Of a DNA stretch of 8,553 bases, positions 5,835 through 8,553 are shown in pieces (position 1 is the stretch's first letter; every line of letters begins with the position of its first letter). The notes below the pieces were generated by a model. That model saw nothing but the letters and a program-made list of their open reading frames with translations. It ran no database searches and was not told where the DNA came from. Origin of the DNA: a bacterium (GTDB taxonomy: Bacteria > RBG-13-66-14); assembly GCA_021107695.1 (NCBI GenBank), contig JAIOSI010000119.1, forward strand, positions 1-8,553. The letters are read 5' to 3'. A program made the translations under genes and the position numbers.

Positions 5835-7601
5835 CTATCTCCAATCATCCAGATACGATACCGCACCTCGCCGGGTCAGCTCGTTATCCAGCACATAGCC
5901 GACCAGCTCCTTGGCGTACTTGATGTAGCTCTCGCCGAAGCCACCGTTCTCGATCATTATCACAATGGCTACCTCCGGCTCGGTAGAGGGGGCGAAGGCG
6001 CAGAACCAGGCGTGTGGCTCACCGTGGGGGTTCTCCGAGGTTCCGGTCTTGCCACAGAGGTCATAGGGATTCGCCCCGAAGCGACGCAGCACGTTGCGCA
6101 ATCCCGTTATCAGGGTCTCACGAACCCAGCCCGGCAGGTCAAGCTCCCGTCGCACCACCGGTTCAGGTTCCTCCAGCAGCCGACCATCGGGATCCATGAC
6201 GCGGCTGACCAGCCGGGGCGAGAGCAGTGTCCCACCGTTGGCGATGGCGGCGTACATCGAGAGCATCTCCAGTGGGCTGACCAGTACGCTGCCCTGCCCG
6301 ATGGCGTTGTTGCAGATCTGCCCGCGAGGCCAGTTTTGTCCCCAGCGTTCTTCCAGTTTCTCGATGGAGGGCAGCTCCCCGGCTCGCTCGTGGGGCAGGT
6401 CTATACCTGTCGTTTCGTTGAGACCGTAGAACTCGCCGTACTCCCGAATGCCCTCGATCCCCAGCCGCAGACCGAGCTGGTAAAAGTAAACGTTGCAGCT
6501 CCAGCCGATCGCCTCGGTGAGCGACAGATGCCCGTGACCGATATGCCCCCAGCAGTGGAAGGCGGTATCGCCGTAAACGAAGGTTCCGCCGCAGGATTGA
6601 TCCATCCTCCCATCGGGGGTTACCTTACCGGTCAGCAGCCCCGCCGTGGCATCCACCAGCTTGAAAACCGAGCCGGGGGGGTAGGTGGATTGATAAACTC
6701 GCGCCAGCAGCGGTTTTGCCGGGTCGGTAACCAGCTCGCCCCAGTAGGCGGAATCGCCCAGCCGATTCGGATAGTAAGTAGGACTGGTAGCCAGGGCGTA
6801 GAGTTCACCGGTCTGGATGTTCATTACCGCGATGGAGCCTCGCCGTCCGGCGAGGATCTCTTCGGCACGCCGCTGGAGTGGCAGGTCAATCCCCAACACC
6901 AGATGATTACCCGGAGTCGGCTCAAGCTGCTCTTCGGTCAGTCCACCGCGCCGCTCGCCCGCATCGACTTCCACCAGCTTTATGCCGGGGATGCCCGCCA
7001 GGGTTTCCTCATAGAATGCCTCCAGTCCCTTTCGTCCGATTAAATCGCCCAGCCGATAGCGAGCAGAAAGCTCCTCACCACGCACCTCGTCCAGATAGCC
7101 AAAGGCGTGGGCGAGGACCGACCCGGTGAGGTAACGCCGCTCCGGACGGGGGAGAATCACCAGCTTCGGAAAACCGCTCTCTGCCACCGTGGTCAGCAGC
7201 TCATCGCTTGCCCGCTGAATCAAAATCGCCGGTTCATAGGGATAGCTGCGCCCGCTTTCAAAGCGTGCCAGTAACTCCTCTTCGCCCAGCCCCAGCAGGG
7301 CGGACAGGCGGGCTAGCTCCTCGCCCACCGGTGGAGACGAGGGCGAGTTCAACAGCCCGATGTCGAAAACCGGCTCGTTGACGACGAGGGGCTGCCCGTG
7401 GCGGTCGAAGATTTCACCCCGTGGCGGAATCAGCCGAACCCGGCGGAAGCGGTTCTCCTCACTGGCGGCGGCAAGCTCACTAGCGTTGGTTACCTGCAAC
7501 TCGATCATCCGCAGAGCCAGCAGCAGCAACAGCAGCACGAAGAGCAGCTGACCGATAAGCACCCTGCGGCGTGGGGAATCTGACTGGGAGGGAGTAGGCA
7601 T
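5835..7601 (-). CDS. mrdA: Penicillin-binding protein 2 (peptidoglycan D,D-transpeptidase, MrdA type)
   Basis: A class B penicillin-binding protein that cross-links peptidoglycan, probably with a RodA glycosyltransferase during cell elongation. The 588 residues are normal for PBP2. A short basic N-terminus (RRR, 11-13) precedes one membrane segment (about 14-31), so the catalytic part faces outside. The dimerisation domain opens with RGEIFDRHGQPL (61-72) and includes LIGRKGLEAFYEE (187-199). The transpeptidase domain has the nucleophile motif SVFK (Ser311, Lys314) after YPPG, SxN as SCN (368-370), and KTGT (518-521), so all three catalytic motifs are intact. The match to PBP2 rather than the division protein FtsI rests on the length, RGEIFDRHG and the YPPGSVFK context. 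mreBCD or rodA neighbours are absent in the visible flanks. Three of its antisense frames are long but are composition shadows. The start at 7601 places the membrane segment correctly; its ribosome binding site is weak. Confidence 0.93.
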   Translation of the reverse strand: MPTPSQSDSPRRRVLIGQLLFVLLLLLLALRMIELQVTNASELAAASEENRFRRVRLIPPRGEIFDRHGQPLVVNEPVFDIGLLNSPSSPPVGEELARLSALLGLGEEELLARFESGRSYPYEPAILIQRASDELLTTVAESGFPKLVILPRPERRYLTGSVLAHAFGYLDEVRGEELSARYRLGDLIGRKGLEAFYEETLAGIPGIKLVEVDAGERRGGLTEEQLEPTPGNHLVLGIDLPLQRRAEEILAGRRGSIAVMNIQTGELYALATSPTYYPNRLGDSAYWGELVTDPAKPLLARVYQSTYPPGSVFKLVDATAGLLTGKVTPDGRMDQSCGGTFVYGDTAFHCWGHIGHGHLSLTEAIGWSCNVYFYQLGLRLGIEGIREYGEFYGLNETTGIDLPHERAGELPSIEKLEERWGQNWPRGQICNNAIGQGSVLVSPLEMLSMYAAIANGGTLLSPRLVSRVMDPDGRLLEEPEPVVRRELDLPGWVRETLITGLRNVLRRFGANPYDLCGKTGTSENPHGEPHAWFCAFAPSTEPEVAIVIMIENGGFGESYIKYAKELVGYVLDNELTRRGAVSYLDDWR

Positions 7602-7610
7602 CGTCCGGCG

Positions 7611-7619
7611 AGTATAACA
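7611..7619 (-). promoter_or_regulatory. Possible extended -10 promoter of the PBP2 gene
   Basis: On the minus strand TG-T-TATACT ends nine bases before the PBP2 ATG (7601). TATACT differs from the TATAAT consensus at one base and carries the extended-10 TG. No good -35 is visible at 16-18 bases, which an extended -10 can tolerate. If used, transcription would begin very near the start codon, giving a very short leader. This fits the lack of a clear ribosome binding site but is unproven. Confidence 0.35.
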
Positions 7620-7620
7620 A

Positions 7621-7643
7621 GCAACGCGGCGTGTTGCATCACA
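7621..7643 (-). repeat. Dispersed hairpin repeat (family B), copy 2
   Basis: On the minus strand this reads GTGATGCAAC followed by ACGCCGCGTTGC, related to 5762-5784. The outer stem GCAAC/GTTGC is kept while the inner bases vary. It abuts the possible PBP2 promoter, so it could affect transcription of that gene or simply be a tolerated insertion. Confidence 0.45.
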
Positions 7644-7650
7644 CCTTCGC

Positions 7651-7667
7651 GGCTGATCAAATCAGCC
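7651..7667. repeat. Short hairpin GGCTGAT-CAA-ATCAGCC
   Basis: A perfect 7-bp stem with a three-base loop, 50 bases upstream of the PBP2 start. No T-run on either side. It has no second copy in this window and its role is unknown. Confidence 0.4.
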
Positions 7668-7732
7668 GGATTACGCATGTTCCCGCGTATATGCTCACGT
7701 TGGTCGCTCCGTTAATTTGGAGAGGGCGACAA

Positions 7733-7759
7733 TGTAGGGCGGGGACTTTAGTCCCCGCC
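7733..7759 (+). repeat. REP-like GTAG palindrome, copy R4
   Basis: TGTAG is followed by a perfect 10-bp stem, GGCGGGGACT / AGTCCCCGCC, with a TT centre. It closely matches R1 (604-630, minus), differing at the stem base next to the centre and in the centre itself, with pairing preserved in both. It faces R5 in inverse orientation, GTAG ends outermost. Confidence 0.65.
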
Positions 7760-7797
7760 GTGAAGAAGCAGTGCTGTTGGATTTTGACAACGATCAT

Positions 7798-7812
7798 CTG
7801 ACCGAAGGTCAG
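7798..7812. repeat. Short hairpin CTGACC-GAA-GGTCAG
   Basis: A perfect 6-bp stem with a three-base loop inside the repeat-filled gap. It is not preceded by GTAG, so it is not counted with the REP-like copies. It could be a worn remnant of such an element or chance. Confidence 0.3.
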
Positions 7813-7860
7813 CTCTATGTGCAGCTTTAAGTTGCCTCACGTTGCTTGCTTCCTTAATTT

Positions 7861-7909
7861 CCTCGCCCCCCTGGGGAGGGGGGATTCGTTCCACGGGCAG
7901 GGTGAGAGG
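7861..7909. repeat. GC-rich element with imperfect terminal inverted repeats
   Basis: The left end CCTCGCCCCC and the right end GGGTGAGAGG are imperfect inverted repeats (8 of 10 positions pair). Between them is a C-run/G-run palindrome, CCCCCCTGGGGAGGGGGG. The layout resembles the widespread class of short intergenic elements with CCCTCACCC-type ends facing each other. It carries no gene. Only one copy is seen here, so assignment to a mobile family is tentative. Confidence 0.4.
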
Positions 7910-7925
7910 CTGGTTTTGATGTCGC

Positions 7926-7951
7926 CGGGGCAGGCATGCCGTGTCCCTACA
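7926..7951 (-). repeat. REP-like GTAG palindrome, copy R5 (degenerate)
   Basis: On the minus strand it begins with the same 19 bases as R2: TGTAGGGACACGGCATGCC. The right arm has then diverged (TGCCCCG), so only part of the stem can still pair. It looks like a decayed or recombined copy and lies 51 bases before the first recognisable cas3 codon. Confidence 0.5.
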
Positions 7952-7988
7952 AAATCACAGCCAACCATATCAGCGGGGTTTTGCGTAC

Positions 7989-8003
7989 TTCGCAACGGTC
8001 TCA
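7989..8003 (-). repeat. 15-base dispersed repeat, copy 2, at the cas3 boundary
   Basis: The exact inverse of 551-565. Its right end coincides with the first base of the ATG at 8003, where Cas3 similarity begins. On its left it continues into the palindrome TTGCG-TACTT-CGCAA (7981-7995). It therefore marks the probable breakpoint of the truncated gene. Confidence 0.5.
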
Positions 8004-8553
8004 TGGTGATTCTCGACGAGGCACAGAACCTGCCAGCACGCTACTGGTTGATACTCCGCGAGATGATGAGCTCCCTCTCCGAAACCATCGGTACCCACTG
8101 GATACTGATGTCCGCCACCCAGCCAGCGATCTTCACCCGGAAGAACAGGGCAAGGGAGTTGGTGCCAAAGAGCGAAGAGTATTTCAGCCAGCTCAACCGC
8201 TATCGAATTACAAAGGACTCCGCCACCGACCTCACCCCGGTTGAGCTGGCAGAGGTCATTGTCAACAATCATTCCGGCAGGCGGATTCTGGCTATCGTCA
8301 ACACCATTGACTGCGCGCAGGCACTCTACCGAGAGATAAAAAAGTACGAGGCGGATTGCGCGCTCTACTTTCTCTCCAGCGAGGTTGTCCCCAGGCACCG
8401 TCTGTCAAGAATCAGGGAAATCAAAGAGAACAAGGAGCCGTTGATCTGCGTCAGCACCCCGCTTATCGAGGCTGAGGTAGAGCTGGGCTTCGACGTGGTC
8501 TATCGCGATCTCGCTCCGCTGGATAGCCTGATTCAGGCTGCGGGTCGCTGCAA
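8003..8553 (+). pseudogene. cas3: 5'-truncated cas3: C-terminal part of a type I CRISPR helicase; runs off the right edge
   Basis: An uninterrupted frame of 183 codons matches only the later half of a Cas3 helicase-nuclease, the enzyme that Cascade recruits to unwind and degrade target DNA. It begins abruptly at motif II, VILDEAQNLP (residues 2-11), then motif III in ILMSATQPAIF (34-44). RecA-like domain 2 follows with RRILAIVNT (93-101), LYFLSSEVVPRHR (121-133), CVSTPLIEAEVELGFDVVYRDLAPLDS (149-175) and motif VI QAAGRC (178-183). The last two bases, AA, fit the expected Asn of GRCNR. The HD nuclease domain, Walker A motif and about half of helicase domain 1 are missing, and the 401 bases to the left contain repeats, not coding sequence. 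The usual STQLIEAGVD of motif V reads STPLIEAEVE. No stop codon is seen and the ATG could be used, so a translated fragment is possible, but a working Cas3 is not. The DEAQ and ALAPLDS-like blocks favour Cas3 over a generic DEAD helicase. Confidence 0.75.

Larger units (their letters stand above)
7602..8002. other. 401-base gap without an intact gene, filled with repeats and hairpins
   Basis: No plausible intact gene is seen between the PBP2 start and the cas3 remnant. The gap holds a promoter-like site, family B copy 2, a short hairpin at 7651-7667, REP-like copy R4, a 6-bp hairpin at 7798-7812, a GC-rich palindromic element at 7861-7909, REP-like copy R5 and copy 2 of the 15-base repeat. 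The frame of cas3 stays open leftwards to 7802, just after a TGA at 7799-7801, and includes an ATG at 7919. Its translation there runs through the repeats and has no Cas3 resemblance. Confidence 0.7.

Noticed and set aside
6012..7043. A 343-codon open frame on the plus strand opposite the PBP2 gene
   Set aside because: It lies wholly antisense to a gene with intact catalytic motifs, its translation resembles no family, and GC-rich coding sequence commonly keeps the opposite frame open.
7919..8002. In-frame upstream extension of the cas3 fragment from an ATG at 7919
   Set aside because: The frame is open, but it translates the R5 repeat and the 15-base repeat; no residue pattern of Cas3 appears before 8003. 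It could be translated by accident, so it is noted, not annotated.
7602..8002. CRISPR array
   Set aside because: The repeats here differ from each other, are in both orientations and are not regularly spaced, so they are not a CRISPR array in spite of the neighbouring cas3 remnant.
7936..8244. A 102-codon plus-strand frame in the repeat gap and cas3 remnant
   Set aside because: It starts inside copy R5 and runs through cas3 in the wrong frame; the cas3 frame carries the recognisable motifs.

Overview
The window is a moderately GC-rich bacterial chromosome segment of housekeeping genes. Two stretches look foreign or decayed: one AT-richer restriction-modification gene, and a repeat-filled gap ending in a broken cas3. 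The sequence does not fix the phylum. The gene content (DprA, RarA, PurB, PurC, a class B penicillin-binding protein) shows a bacterium with a peptidoglycan wall. The many short palindromic repeats are typical of genomes carrying REP-type elements.

Layout. At 2-523 is the 3' part of dprA (+). A 147-base gap packed with hairpins follows, then rarA (671-2005, +) and purB (2079-3377, +). A fused DNA methyltransferase/Mrr-like endonuclease gene (3414-4886, +) sits between purB and purC (4925-5641, +). purC ends in a palindrome plus T-run that is both a repeat and a terminator. A convergent, repeat-bearing gap (5642-5834) separates purC from a PBP2-type transpeptidase gene (5835-7601, -). Upstream of that gene is about 400 bases without a plausible intact gene, holding at least six hairpin or repeat elements. 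It runs directly into an open frame (8003-8553 and beyond, +) that matches only the C-terminal half of a Cas3 helicase.

How the genes relate. DprA loads RecA onto incoming single-stranded DNA, and RarA acts at stalled forks. PurB and PurC act in de novo purine synthesis, where PurC makes SAICAR and PurB cleaves it. The methyltransferase-endonuclease is probably an acquired defence gene lodged between the two purine genes with its own ribosome binding site. The cas3 piece is the remnant, or the rearranged edge, of a type I CRISPR-Cas locus that may continue to the right of the window.

Main points of interest: (1) cas3 is cut off before its DEAQ box exactly where a 15-base repeat, also present beside dprA, ends; (2) the one-polypeptide methyltransferase plus PD-(D/E)XK nuclease inside a purine gene cluster; (3) a family of five GTAG-headed palindromes resembling REP elements, two pairs of which are inverted with GTAG outermost. 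I saw no CRISPR array, tRNA, rRNA or intact transposase.
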